NCBI RefSeq assembly: GCF_004104075.1
Contig: NZ_QOVK01000001.1
Location: forward strand, 682,001 to 746,000
Reading direction: 5' to 3'
DNA length: 64,000 nucleotides
DNA from: Leeuwenhoekiella polynyae
GTDB taxonomy: Bacteria; Bacteroidota; Bacteroidia; Flavobacteriales; Flavobacteriaceae
Below the pieces are notes generated by a model that did not search any database, was not told where the DNA came from, and was given only the letters and a program-made list of their open reading frames with translations. This document shows, in pieces, positions 17,180 through 26,425 of this stretch. The position numbers and the translations under genes were made by a program. Each line of letters starts with the position of its first letter. Position 1 is the stretch's first letter.

Positions 17180-20005
17180 ATGCTTAGTTTTTTACGAAAT
17201 CTGCAATTACTTTTTGGTTTAATACTAGCTTTTGTTGCTGTAGAACTGTCCGCTCAGGAGCTTCCTCCTGTTCTCAATTTTACACCAGAAGATTATGCTG
17301 CCGAAAATCAGAACTGGGCCGTGGCTCAGGGCGATCAGGATTTTATATATGTAGCAAACAATTCCGGATTATTAGAATACGACGGTGCAAAATGGAGGCT
17401 TTATAATTCACCAAACAATACTATTTTAAGATCTGTTACTGTTGTAGACGATCGTGTTTATACCGGTAGTTATATGGAATTTGGTTATTGGCAACATACC
17501 AACACCGGTTTACTCGAATATACTTCCCTGAGTGAATCTTTAGAAACTTCGCTTATAGAAGATGAACAGTTTTGGAATATTCTGGTCATTGATGATTTGA
17601 TTTTGTTTCAGTCTCTAAATCGCATTTATAGCTTTAACAGTACGACACAAGAATTTGAGATTTTTGATTCAGAATCTTCTATTACACAATCTTTTTTAGT
17701 CGATAGATCTGTTTATTTTCAGCAGGAAGGTTTAGGCTTATTCCAATTACAGAACGGCAGTGCGATATTGATTTCAGAATCGCAGACTTTTTTAGATAAT
17801 CTTGTAGTTTCTTTTTTTAAGAAAAACGAGAATTATATAGCCATAACTCAAAAAAATGGCATATTTCAGTTGGGTGGCGGCAATCCTAATATCTGGAATC
17901 AGAATACCACCAATTATCTTTCTGATAAAACTATATATACGGCCAAAAAGCTTACCGACGGTTCGATTCTGCTGGGAACGATCTCAAGCGGATTGATCCA
18001 TCTTTCTTCTGAAGGTGATATAGTTTACGAGATTGACCAGAATTTAGGCTTAGGAAATAATACGGTGCTAAGCATTTTTGAAGATAAAGATGCTCACGTC
18101 TGGTTGGGTTTAGATAATGGAATAAGCGTTATCAACACCAATACAGCTTTTAAAGTTTATACCGATAACGTAGGGAAATTAGGTTCGGTATATGCTGCTG
18201 CCAAGCATAAAGGTTATAGTTATCTAGGAACGAATCAAGGACTGTTTTACAAAAAGAATGCTGTTTCAAATGCTAGATATGTCTTAATTCCTGAAACTAA
18301 AGGACAAGTATGGAATTTGAATACTTTAGGAAATGAACTGTTGTGTGGACATCATGAGGGGACTTTTTTAGTGAATGCTGACCGCGTAGAGAAGATTGCA
18401 GATATACCCGGAACATGGAAAATACAATCGCTTGATGTTTCTAAGAATTTGGCTATTCAAGGCAATTATAATGGCTTGTATATCCTTGAGAAGTTAAATT
18501 CTAAATGGCACGTACGAAATAAGCTAACGGGTTTTGATATTTCCAGTCGCTATTTTGGGATTGCAGCACATCAAACTATTTATGTAAATCACGAATATAA
18601 AGGGGTATTTAAACTGAAAGCCAATACAAATTATACAGAGATTTTAAGTTATGATCTGGTTGAAAAACTTCCTAAGGGAGCCAAGTCAAGCTTAATCAGT
18701 TATCAAGATAAATTACTTTATGCCTTTGAAGATGGAATTTATGTCTTAAAAGAGGGGGGTGACAGCTTTGTAAAAGATACGATACTCAGTAATGGTTTTT
18801 TAGAAACTGCTAACTATACTTCCGGAAAATTAACTTATGATAGCATTAATGATAAACTGTGGGCTTTTAATGCACAGGATATTATGTATTTTGAACCCGG
18901 GATACTTGCTGATGCGTTAAAGGTACGCCGTATTGCGTTGCCTTCTAAGACGAGAAAAGATATTTCTGGATTTGAGAACATTACAGATTTTGGTGATGAC
19001 ACTTATCTTTTTGGTAATGCAACTGGTTATATTCTTTTTGATCTTAAAAAGTTAGATTTCAAGCCTTACACTATAACTCTTAGAACGATTCAGAATAAAT
19101 CGCGTAAGGAAGAACAGAATTTTGTAGCACTAACAACTGTTGAACCTTTTAACTATAAGAATAACTCCTTTGTTTTTGATTATAGTGTAGCAGAATATGA
19201 TAAGTTTCGTTCTGTGGTTTATCAATACCGTTTAGACGGAATGTATGAGGAATGGTCTAGTTGGTCAACGGTTTCTCAAGCTACTTTTGAGAATTTGCCT
19301 CCGGGTGATTATGAGTTCAACGTACGGGCACGTATTGGTGATCAGATTTCAGAAAATACCGCTTCGTATCCATTCAGTATAGCAAGACCCTGGTATTTAT
19401 CTGTTGTAGCGATCGTGATTTACATTGTGTTGCTGATAGCATTATTTATTGCGATACAGATCTATAACAGGAAACATTATCGCAAGCAGAAAGAAACACT
19501 TATTGAGACCAATCAGAGAAAACTGGAATTGGCCAACTATGAAAGTGAACGGAAAATCATGAGGCTTCAAAATGAAAAGCTGCAACAAGATGTAGATAGC
19601 AAAAACAGAGAACTGGCAGCTTCTACGATGAATATTGTAAAAAAGAACGAGTTGCTGAATGCCATCAAGAAAGAATTGAAAGCAGATTCACAAGAGGAAG
19701 AATTAAAATCAGTTATCAAGATCATCGATAAAAACTTAAATCCTAAAAAGGATTGGGAATTCTTTAAAGAAGCGTTCAACAACGCAGACAAAGATTTCCT
19801 AAAGAAGATAAAAGAACTGCATCCCAAGCTTACTCCAAATGATTTAAAACTTTGTGCATACCTAAGGTTGAATCTTTCTTCTAAAGAAATCGCGCCGTTA
19901 TTAAATATTTCGGTAAGAAGTGTGGAGATCAAAAGATATCGTTTGCGCAAAAAAATGGATTTGGAGCACGAAGAGGGGCTTGTTGAGTATGTTTTAAGCA
20001 TCTAG
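17180..20005 (+). CDS. Membrane-spanning sensor-regulator: propeller + Y_Y_Y + LuxR-type HTH
   Basis: This 941-aa protein has a signal sequence (residues 1-~25), then ~600 residues of repeated beta-propeller blades (HVWLGLDNGISVIN at ~310-323 is a typical two-component-propeller repeat). A Y_Y_Y domain (~650-730, YRLDGMYEEWSSWS), one membrane helix (~736-757) and a coiled coil (~765-850) follow. It ends in a LuxR-like helix-turn-helix (LTPNDLKLCAYLRLNLSSKE onward). There is no histidine kinase or receiver domain, so it is not a classical hybrid two-component system. Ligand binding in the periplasm is expected to act directly on the cytosolic HTH. It lies immediately upstream of, and on the same strand as, the laminarin locus, so it is the likely activator of that locus. 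Confidence 0.82.
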   Translation: MLSFLRNLQLLFGLILAFVAVELSAQELPPVLNFTPEDYAAENQNWAVAQGDQDFIYVANNSGLLEYDGAKWRLYNSPNNTILRSVTVVDDRVYTGSYMEFGYWQHTNTGLLEYTSLSESLETSLIEDEQFWNILVIDDLILFQSLNRIYSFNSTTQEFEIFDSESSITQSFLVDRSVYFQQEGLGLFQLQNGSAILISESQTFLDNLVVSFFKKNENYIAITQKNGIFQLGGGNPNIWNQNTTNYLSDKTIYTAKKLTDGSILLGTISSGLIHLSSEGDIVYEIDQNLGLGNNTVLSIFEDKDAHVWLGLDNGISVINTNTAFKVYTDNVGKLGSVYAAAKHKGYSYLGTNQGLFYKKNAVSNARYVLIPETKGQVWNLNTLGNELLCGHHEGTFLVNADRVEKIADIPGTWKIQSLDVSKNLAIQGNYNGLYILEKLNSKWHVRNKLTGFDISSRYFGIAAHQTIYVNHEYKGVFKLKANTNYTEILSYDLVEKLPKGAKSSLISYQDKLLYAFEDGIYVLKEGGDSFVKDTILSNGFLETANYTSGKLTYDSINDKLWAFNAQDIMYFEPGILADALKVRRIALPSKTRKDISGFENITDFGDDTYLFGNATGYILFDLKKLDFKPYTITLRTIQNKSRKEEQNFVALTTVEPFNYKNNSFVFDYSVAEYDKFRSVVYQYRLDGMYEEWSSWSTVSQATFENLPPGDYEFNVRARIGDQISENTASYPFSIARPWYLSVVAIVIYIVLLIALFIAIQIYNRKHYRKQKETLIETNQRKLELANYESERKIMRLQNEKLQQDVDSKNRELAASTMNIVKKNELLNAIKKELKADSQEEELKSVIKIIDKNLNPKKDWEFFKEAFNNADKDFLKKIKELHPKLTPNDLKLCAYLRLNLSSKEIAPLLNISVRSVEIKRYRLRKKMDLEHEEGLVEYVLSI

Positions 20006-20252
20006 CCACCTCATCAATTCTTAAAATTACCTATACATCACCTATACGAAAACGTTAGTAGTTTTGTTTTTAAGTGTTTATAGCCTATACATTTTAAATT
20101 TTAACGTTTACTCATAAGCCTTATAACGCAAGCGTTTTCGTTAAGTTCTTCTTGTAATATATAGGACATTTTAGATTGTATGTTTTTTGTTGAGGTGGGT
20201 TTTTAGTCTTTAGTAAGAGTTAGGTCTAGATTTGATTTCCAAAATATAATTT
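20006..20252 (+). promoter_or_regulatory. susC leader with phased direct repeats and a distant inverted repeat
   Basis: In this 247-base gap CCTATAC occurs three times, at 20030, 20041 and 20084. The first two are 11 bases apart and read ACCTATAC in both; the third is 43 bases further, close to four helical turns. CGAAAACG (20047-20054) is mirrored by CGTTTTCG (20133-20140). TAGATTTG at 20227-20234 matches the -7 box TAnnTTTG but lies only 18 bases before the ATG. The arrangement suggests a regulator-binding region for the locus, most simply for the upstream LuxR-type regulator. No binding data are implied. Confidence 0.45.
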
Positions 20253-23200
20253 ATGAAATCAATATTATCCTTGATCTTATTCGGGTTGCTCAGCACCGGA
20301 CTTTTTAGTCAGACGGGCAATGCTATTCGCGTGACGGGTACGGTGACAGATGTGTCAGGAATGCCCCTTCCGGGGGTTAACGTAATTGTAAAAGGTACAA
20401 CTACGGGTACCAGTACAGATTTTGACGGTTTATTTACATTAGATGTGCCGGCTCAGAGTACACTTGTTTTTTCATTCTTGGGTTTTCAAACTCAGGAGTT
20501 AGCTGTAAATAACGCTACAGATTTATCTATACAGATGGTAGAAGATGCCAGCACACTCGACGAAGTTGTTGTTGTGGGGTATGGTACTCAAACGAAGAAA
20601 GAAATTACAGGCGCGGTTAGTGTTGTAAGTTCTGAGACTATTGAAAATCAGAATCCCGTCCGTGTAGAACAAGCTTTACAAGGTAGAGTTGCTGGTGTGA
20701 ATATCAGTTCTAACTCGGGTTCTCCGGGTAGTGCTTCAACAATCTCTATTCGTGGTATTTCTACTAATGGGGACAACAGGCCGCTTATTCTTGTTGATGG
20801 TGCTGTGATTGAAGACTTGAGTGTTATCAATCCTAATGACATTGAAAGCATTAACGTTTTAAAAGATGCTACAGCTGGTATTTATGGTGTGCGAGCTGCA
20901 AACGGTGTTATTCTTATTACAACGAAAGGGGGGCGTAAAAATACGGATTTGCGTGTAGATATAGACTCTTATGTTGGTCTTCAAGAAACAACCCGTAAAC
21001 TTCCGGTTTTAAATGCTACGGAATACGGCGCTATAATTAACGAGGCTTATGTTGCCGGAAATCAAGCACCACCATTTCCTAATTTAGCAAGTCTGGGACG
21101 AGGAACTAACTGGCAAGATGAAGTTTTCAGGAAAGCTTTATTGTCTGATGTAAATGCAAATATATACGGAGGTGGAGAGAAATCTGCTTATTCTGTTGGT
21201 GCTGGTTATTTAGACCAAGATGGTATTGTAGGCGGTGGTGCTGTAAACTTTAACCGTTTCACAGGTAGAGGCAATTATAAATTAGATATTCTAGAAAACC
21301 TTAAGCTTTCTACAACGGCGATCTATACACATTCTAATCGTAAAACACTTTCAGAAAATGCATTGGGTTCGGTCTTGTTTAATGCTGTAAATATGGCGCC
21401 TACTTTTAATGTACGGGATCAAAATGGTGATTTTACCATCGCAAATGGTTTGGGTAATGAGGTGATTAATCCACTTGCGCAAATCGCAAATACGTTTAAC
21501 AATAATGAAGTAGATAAGATTACCGGTACTGTTGGACTTTCTTATAATTTCTGGGATCATTTCACTGCAGAATCTCGCTATCAGTTCAACTATTCTGAAG
21601 TTCGTGGCCGTAGCTTTTTACCGGCAGGATTGAATTTTGGTGATGGTAAAGTGTTTAACAACTTGGGAGTTAATCAATATTTTGTAAATGATAGTTTTTT
21701 TAGAGATTATACGTTTGATAACTTTTTAACCTATAAAAATACGTTTGCAGACGATCACAATCTGACTGTTTTGTTGGGTATGTCTGTATTTAAAACCAGC
21801 GGAGAGTTTTACAACTTCACTGGTCGTGATGTTCCCGGGAGCACCTTTGCTGAAGCTAGTTTAGAGGGAGCAGGAGAAGTGATTGATGCCCGAGATATAA
21901 GTGGTCCAAATGAATTTGACCAACGCTTACTTTCTTATTTTACACGCGTTCAATACAATTATAAAGAGCGTTATTTGCTTTCTGCTGTTGTGCGTCGTGA
22001 CGGATCGTCAAACTTTGGTCCTGAGAATAAATTTGGTTATTTCCCATCAGCATCAATTGGTTGGGTAGTAAGTGATGAGCCTTTCTACGGAAGTAATGAT
22101 ATTTTAAACTTCTTGAAAATGAGAGCCAGTTACGGTATATTGGGTAATGACCGTATTGGAGCATTTGGATATATTTCAACATTAAATGCTGAAGGAACCT
22201 ATGTTTTTGATAATGAATTGGTAAATGGTGTAGCTGCAGGCCAGCTTTCTAATCCCGAGATTAAGTGGGAGCGTCAAAAAACGTTTGATGTCGGTTTTGA
22301 TTCACGCTTGTTCAATAACAAAATTGACCTTACTGTAGATTATTTCAAACGTCGCACTGATGACTTATTATTAGTGCCTCAGGTTTCAGGAATTTTAGGG
22401 GTTTATGCACCGGGAGCAGGAGCACCTATTGTTAACGCAGGTAGCGTTGAGAATAGTGGTTTTGAATTTTCGATATCTTATGATGAATACATTAGTGATG
22501 ATGCTAGTTTCAACCTGAGTTATAACTTTACAACTCTCAAAAATGAAGTGCTTGCTGTTGGTAATGAAAGCGGATTTATTCCCGGAGGTGGTTTTGGTTT
22601 TGGTCAGGAACCTCCTGCACGTATGGAAGCAGGCTTCCCTATAGGATATTTTTACGGCTTACAAACTAATGGAATCTTTCAGTCTCAGGCCGAAGTTGAT
22701 GCACATGCAACACAAGCAGATGCAACACTGGGCGACTTAAGATATGTAGATCAGAACAATGACGGATTGATTGATGGTGATGACCGTATCAATATAGGTG
22801 ATCCTATTCCAGATGTGACGATGGGCCTTAATTTAGGTTTCAATTATAAGAATTTTGACTTCACGGCTTACGCTTTTGCTTCCATAGGTAATGACATTGT
22901 GCGTTCATACGATCGTAATCAGAATCTTACCAATAAGACTAATTATGTACTAGACCGTTGGACGGGGCCAGGCTCTACAAATACGTACCCTCGGGTTACT
23001 ATTGGGCCTAATTCTAACTTACTATTTTCAGATTTTTATGTAGAAGACGGTTCGTATCTAAGACTTCAAAATGTACAATTAGGCTATAGTTTAGGTAACG
23101 ATGTGTTAGAGCAATTAGGTATTAGAAAACTACGTTTTTATGTAGCTGTCACTAATGCATTTACCTTGTCAAAATATAAAGGCTATGATCCTTCTGCATC

Positions 23201-23288
23201 ATCTGGAGCGCCAATTGGCGGTGGAATTGATCAGGGTTTCTATCCGGTGCCCAGAACCTACACAGCAGGAATGAACTTCAAATTTTAA
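20253..23288 (+). CDS. SusC/RagA-family TonB-dependent outer-membrane receptor
   Basis: The 1011-aa protein has a signal peptide (1-~22) and a carboxypeptidase-regulatory-like domain (~25-105). A TonB box region (DEVVVVGYG, ~105-113), a plug domain (~115-230, IYGVRAANGVILITT) and a C-terminal 22-strand barrel ending in Phe follow. It imports glycan oligomers across the outer membrane, driven by TonB/ExbBD. It pairs with the SusD gene 10 bases downstream. Genes that follow encode beta-1,3-glucanases, so the transported substrate is most likely laminarin oligosaccharides. No STN domain is present, unlike the second SusC near the right edge, so control should not go through an anti-sigma factor. 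Confidence 0.93.
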   Translation: MKSILSLILFGLLSTGLFSQTGNAIRVTGTVTDVSGMPLPGVNVIVKGTTTGTSTDFDGLFTLDVPAQSTLVFSFLGFQTQELAVNNATDLSIQMVEDASTLDEVVVVGYGTQTKKEITGAVSVVSSETIENQNPVRVEQALQGRVAGVNISSNSGSPGSASTISIRGISTNGDNRPLILVDGAVIEDLSVINPNDIESINVLKDATAGIYGVRAANGVILITTKGGRKNTDLRVDIDSYVGLQETTRKLPVLNATEYGAIINEAYVAGNQAPPFPNLASLGRGTNWQDEVFRKALLSDVNANIYGGGEKSAYSVGAGYLDQDGIVGGGAVNFNRFTGRGNYKLDILENLKLSTTAIYTHSNRKTLSENALGSVLFNAVNMAPTFNVRDQNGDFTIANGLGNEVINPLAQIANTFNNNEVDKITGTVGLSYNFWDHFTAESRYQFNYSEVRGRSFLPAGLNFGDGKVFNNLGVNQYFVNDSFFRDYTFDNFLTYKNTFADDHNLTVLLGMSVFKTSGEFYNFTGRDVPGSTFAEASLEGAGEVIDARDISGPNEFDQRLLSYFTRVQYNYKERYLLSAVVRRDGSSNFGPENKFGYFPSASIGWVVSDEPFYGSNDILNFLKMRASYGILGNDRIGAFGYISTLNAEGTYVFDNELVNGVAAGQLSNPEIKWERQKTFDVGFDSRLFNNKIDLTVDYFKRRTDDLLLVPQVSGILGVYAPGAGAPIVNAGSVENSGFEFSISYDEYISDDASFNLSYNFTTLKNEVLAVGNESGFIPGGGFGFGQEPPARMEAGFPIGYFYGLQTNGIFQSQAEVDAHATQADATLGDLRYVDQNNDGLIDGDDRINIGDPIPDVTMGLNLGFNYKNFDFTAYAFASIGNDIVRSYDRNQNLTNKTNYVLDRWTGPGSTNTYPRVTIGPNSNLLFSDFYVEDGSYLRLQNVQLGYSLGNDVLEQLGIRKLRFYVAVTNAFTLSKYKGYDPSASSGAPIGGGIDQGFYPVPRTYTAGMNFKF

Positions 23289-23298
23289 TAGAAGAGCG

Positions 23299-24777
23299 AT
23301 GAAAAATATAAAAATACATTTAGGGTTTATTGCGATGCTAGCTTCAGCAATGTTTGTGGCTTGTGGCGATGACTTTGTTGAAGTTGACCCTATAAACGAA
23401 AATTCTGAAGACTTTTTTAATTCTGAAGAAGATTATCAGGATGCATTAGTAGGAGCTTATGATTTATTACAAGCTACTTATCTTAATGTGATGATTGGTG
23501 AGATAGCTTCAGACAATGCATTATCTGGTGGTGAAAGCGCTACAGATTCCCCCGGTATTCAGCAAATAGATAATATGACCCATACTCCTGTAAATCAGCA
23601 GTTGCGTGATATTTGGGGATGGATGTTTGCAGGGGTAAACAGAGCAAACTATATATTAGAATTTCAGGATAAAACTGATTTCTCAGGAAAAGATCAAGTA
23701 ATAGCTCAGGCCCGTTTTTTAAGAGCATACTATTATTTTGAATTGGTAAAGTGGTTTGGCGATGTGCCATTAGCCGTAGATCAGCGTTTACTTTTTGGAG
23801 ATCAGTTTAATATAGATCGTACACCAAAAGCTGAGGTTTATGCACAAATTGAACAGGATCTTATTTTTGCTGCAGAAACACTTCCTCCTACTCAGGCAGA
23901 GCAAGGTCGTATAACCAGTGGTGCTGCACGAGCACTTTTAGGAAAGGCTTATTTGTATCAAGATAAATTCACTGAAGCAGCTGATGCTCTAGACCAGGTG
24001 ATTGCAGGGCCTTATGATTTAGTACAAGATTATTCGACCATTTTTGAATTAGAAGGGGAGAACAGTGTAGAGTCTGTTTTTGAAGTTCAGTATACAGATA
24101 AAGAAGGAGCAGGTTTTGGATGTTTACAGTGTAGTGAAGGTAATGTCGCTGTAGGTTTTAACGGAATAAGAAACTATTCAGGACCTCTTTTTGACAGTGG
24201 CTTCAGCTTCAACGTTCCTGTTCAGGAGGCGTATGATGCTTTTGAACCCGGTGATACACGTAGGGATATCGCTATTCTTAATATAGAAGAATTTGCAGCA
24301 GCTAATGGAGCTACTTATAATGAAGGGTATAAGCATACTGGTTTTTACAACAGAAAGTATATTGCTCGTAAAGGAGATGCAAACTTAGGTGATGCAAACC
24401 TAACCAACCCTAACAACTACCGATCTATACGTTTTGCTGATGTATTGCTTATGGCAGCAGAAGCACATAACCGTAAGGCAAATCCTAATGATGGATTAGC
24501 ACAGCAATATTTAAACCGTGTACGCAGAAGAGCTTTTGGTGATACCGATCACGATATCACTGCTTCGGGAGCTGCCTTAACTGATTTTATTTATGCTGAA
24601 AGGAGACTAGAGCTAGTAGGTGAAGGTCATCGCTTTTTTGATTTAGTACGCACAGGAAGAGCAGCACAAAATATAGATGGCTTTTCAACAGGTAAAAATG
24701 AAGTTTTCCCTATACCTGTAATAGAAATTGAACTTACCGGAAACCGTTGGGAACAAAATCAAGGATATACTAATTAA
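23299..24777 (+). CDS. SusD/RagB-family glycan-binding lipoprotein
   Basis: The 492-aa lipoprotein has lipobox cysteine C22 (MFVACGDD). TPR-like helices include ARFLRAYYYFELVKWFGDVP at ~135-154, the hallmark stretch of SusD. The C-terminal GHRFFDLVRTGRA is also typical. The acidic start after the cysteine (GDDFVEVDP) is compatible with surface export. It sits on top of the SusC barrel and delivers oligosaccharides. It is followed 14 bases later by the surface glycan-binding gene, all in one operon. Confidence 0.93.
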   Translation: MKNIKIHLGFIAMLASAMFVACGDDFVEVDPINENSEDFFNSEEDYQDALVGAYDLLQATYLNVMIGEIASDNALSGGESATDSPGIQQIDNMTHTPVNQQLRDIWGWMFAGVNRANYILEFQDKTDFSGKDQVIAQARFLRAYYYFELVKWFGDVPLAVDQRLLFGDQFNIDRTPKAEVYAQIEQDLIFAAETLPPTQAEQGRITSGAARALLGKAYLYQDKFTEAADALDQVIAGPYDLVQDYSTIFELEGENSVESVFEVQYTDKEGAGFGCLQCSEGNVAVGFNGIRNYSGPLFDSGFSFNVPVQEAYDAFEPGDTRRDIAILNIEEFAAANGATYNEGYKHTGFYNRKYIARKGDANLGDANLTNPNNYRSIRFADVLLMAAEAHNRKANPNDGLAQQYLNRVRRRAFGDTDHDITASGAALTDFIYAERRLELVGEGHRFFDLVRTGRAAQNIDGFSTGKNEVFPIPVIEIELTGNRWEQNQGYTN

Positions 24778-24791
24778 TACACGACAATACG

Positions 24792-26405
24792 ATGAAAATT
24801 TTTAAATTACTAGTAGCATTAACCGTTGTATTGACGGTATTTAACGCTTGTGAAGATGATGTTGTAACAAATTATGCTTTACAAGATATTTCTGCTCCAC
24901 AAAATTTGACTGCTAATTTTGACATTGCTCAAGATGACTCAGGAACGCTGACCATTACTCCTGCTGGGGAAGGGGCTTCTACATTTACTATTAATTGGGG
25001 AGATGAAGGACAAACAGAGGAAACCATTAATGCCGGTGAATCTGCTTCAAATACTTTTCCTGAAGGCGAATATATGGTACGTGTTGTAGCAACAGGAGCC
25101 ACTGGTCTTACAAGTGAATATTCTCAATTAGTAACTATATCTTTTAGAGCACCAGAAAACTTAGTTGTAACTGTAGATCAGTCGGCAGCTAATCCTTCTA
25201 ATGTTGTTGTTTCAGCAGAAGCAGATTTTGCTACTTTATTTGATGTTTATTTTGGTGATGAAACAACTGAAGAACCTGTTCAATTTATGCCAGGTGAAAG
25301 TGTTTCACATGAATATGAAGAATTAGGAGCTTATACGATACGTATAATTGCAAAAGGTGCTGGTGTAGCTACTACAGAAACAACTGAAGCAATTACGGTA
25401 TATGAAGTGACTTCACCTCTTGAAGGAGCCCTCAATCCAACGGAAAAAGCAGCATCTGTAATTTCTTTATTTTCTGGAGCGTATAGAGACATAGACATGA
25501 GAACTTGGCGTACAGACTGGTCGGTAGGAACTTTAACAGATATTGATATAAAAGGAAATACGACTAAACAATATGACGAGCTTAGTTTTGTAGGTGTAGA
25601 ACCTGCAAGTCCTATTGATGCATCATCTATGACGCATTTTAATATTGATGTTTGGACAGGAACAGCCACACAACTACGTATTAAGTTAGTAGATTTTGGA
25701 CCAGACGGTGGTTTTGATGGTGGTGATGACTCAGAACATGAGATTACTTTAAATTTAGACAATGGCGATTTTGTACAAGGTTCCTGGGTTTCTTTAGATC
25801 TTCCGCTTAGTGCTTTTACAGGTCTTAATGAGCGTGAACACATAGCGCAATTAATCTATTCAGCTGGTCCTGCAGGTGCAGCTACGGTATATGTAGATAA
25901 CGTATATTTTTATGACGAAAATTATGTGTCGTTAACAGCACCAGCTACTGCAGCAGCTGTTCCTTCTGCTGATGCAGGTTCGGTATTTTCAGTATTTAGT
26001 AATTCTTTTGAAGATCCTGCAGGAGTAAACTATTTTCCAAATTGGGGACAGTCTACTTCTTATGAGCAAATAGATCTTAGTGGAAATGCAGCAATTAAAT
26101 ATGGGAATGCTAATTATCAAGGAATTGATATTGGAGAAGAGGTAGATGCTTCCGCTTATAGCTTTGTTCACATAGATGTTTGGTCAGCAGATTATACGAC
26201 TATTCCATTTTTCATCATTGATGCTTCTGGTGAGCGCCCTGTAGATTTAGAGGTTAACCCAGAGCAATGGACGAGTATAGATCTTCCACTTTCAGCATTT
26301 ACAGATCAAGGTATATCTATTAATAAAGTGTTCCAGTTTAAGTTCGATGTCGGGTTTAGTGCAGGAGGAACATTTTATATAGATAATTTATACTTCCATA
26401 ACTAA
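24792..26405 (+). CDS. Surface glycan-binding lipoprotein with duplicated C-terminal modules (SusE position)
   Basis: The 537-aa lipoprotein has lipobox FNACEDD (~20). Two PKD-like immunoglobulin folds occupy ~30-113 and ~117-205. They are followed by two related beta-sandwich modules at ~218-376 and ~393-537. Both modules share the order NID/HID-VW, then S(L/I)DLPLSAFT, and both end in YVDN(V)YFYD or YIDNLYFHN. They resemble CBM-type jelly rolls and are probably the glucan-binding parts. There are no catalytic motifs. Known laminarin loci of marine flavobacteria have a PKD-containing protein at this position. The role in capturing laminarin at the cell surface is inferred from position and architecture. 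Confidence 0.8.
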   Translation: MKIFKLLVALTVVLTVFNACEDDVVTNYALQDISAPQNLTANFDIAQDDSGTLTITPAGEGASTFTINWGDEGQTEETINAGESASNTFPEGEYMVRVVATGATGLTSEYSQLVTISFRAPENLVVTVDQSAANPSNVVVSAEADFATLFDVYFGDETTEEPVQFMPGESVSHEYEELGAYTIRIIAKGAGVATTETTEAITVYEVTSPLEGALNPTEKAASVISLFSGAYRDIDMRTWRTDWSVGTLTDIDIKGNTTKQYDELSFVGVEPASPIDASSMTHFNIDVWTGTATQLRIKLVDFGPDGGFDGGDDSEHEITLNLDNGDFVQGSWVSLDLPLSAFTGLNEREHIAQLIYSAGPAGAATVYVDNVYFYDENYVSLTAPATAAAVPSADAGSVFSVFSNSFEDPAGVNYFPNWGQSTSYEQIDLSGNAAIKYGNANYQGIDIGEEVDASAYSFVHIDVWSADYTTIPFFIIDASGERPVDLEVNPEQWTSIDLPLSAFTDQGISINKVFQFKFDVGFSAGGTFYIDNLYFHN

Positions 26406-26425
26406 GAATTAAATAGTAAGATATT

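Noticed and set aside
20227-20234. TAGATTTG as the main promoter of the susC operon
   Set aside because: It matches the -7 box but lies only 18 bases from the ATG and has no -33 element at a proper spacing; kept only as a note in the leader entry.
25331-25843. Antisense open frame in the surface glycan-binding gene
   Set aside because: It shows the low-complexity Ser/Pro/Val composition expected of a shadow frame. The plus-strand product has clear domains across the same bases.
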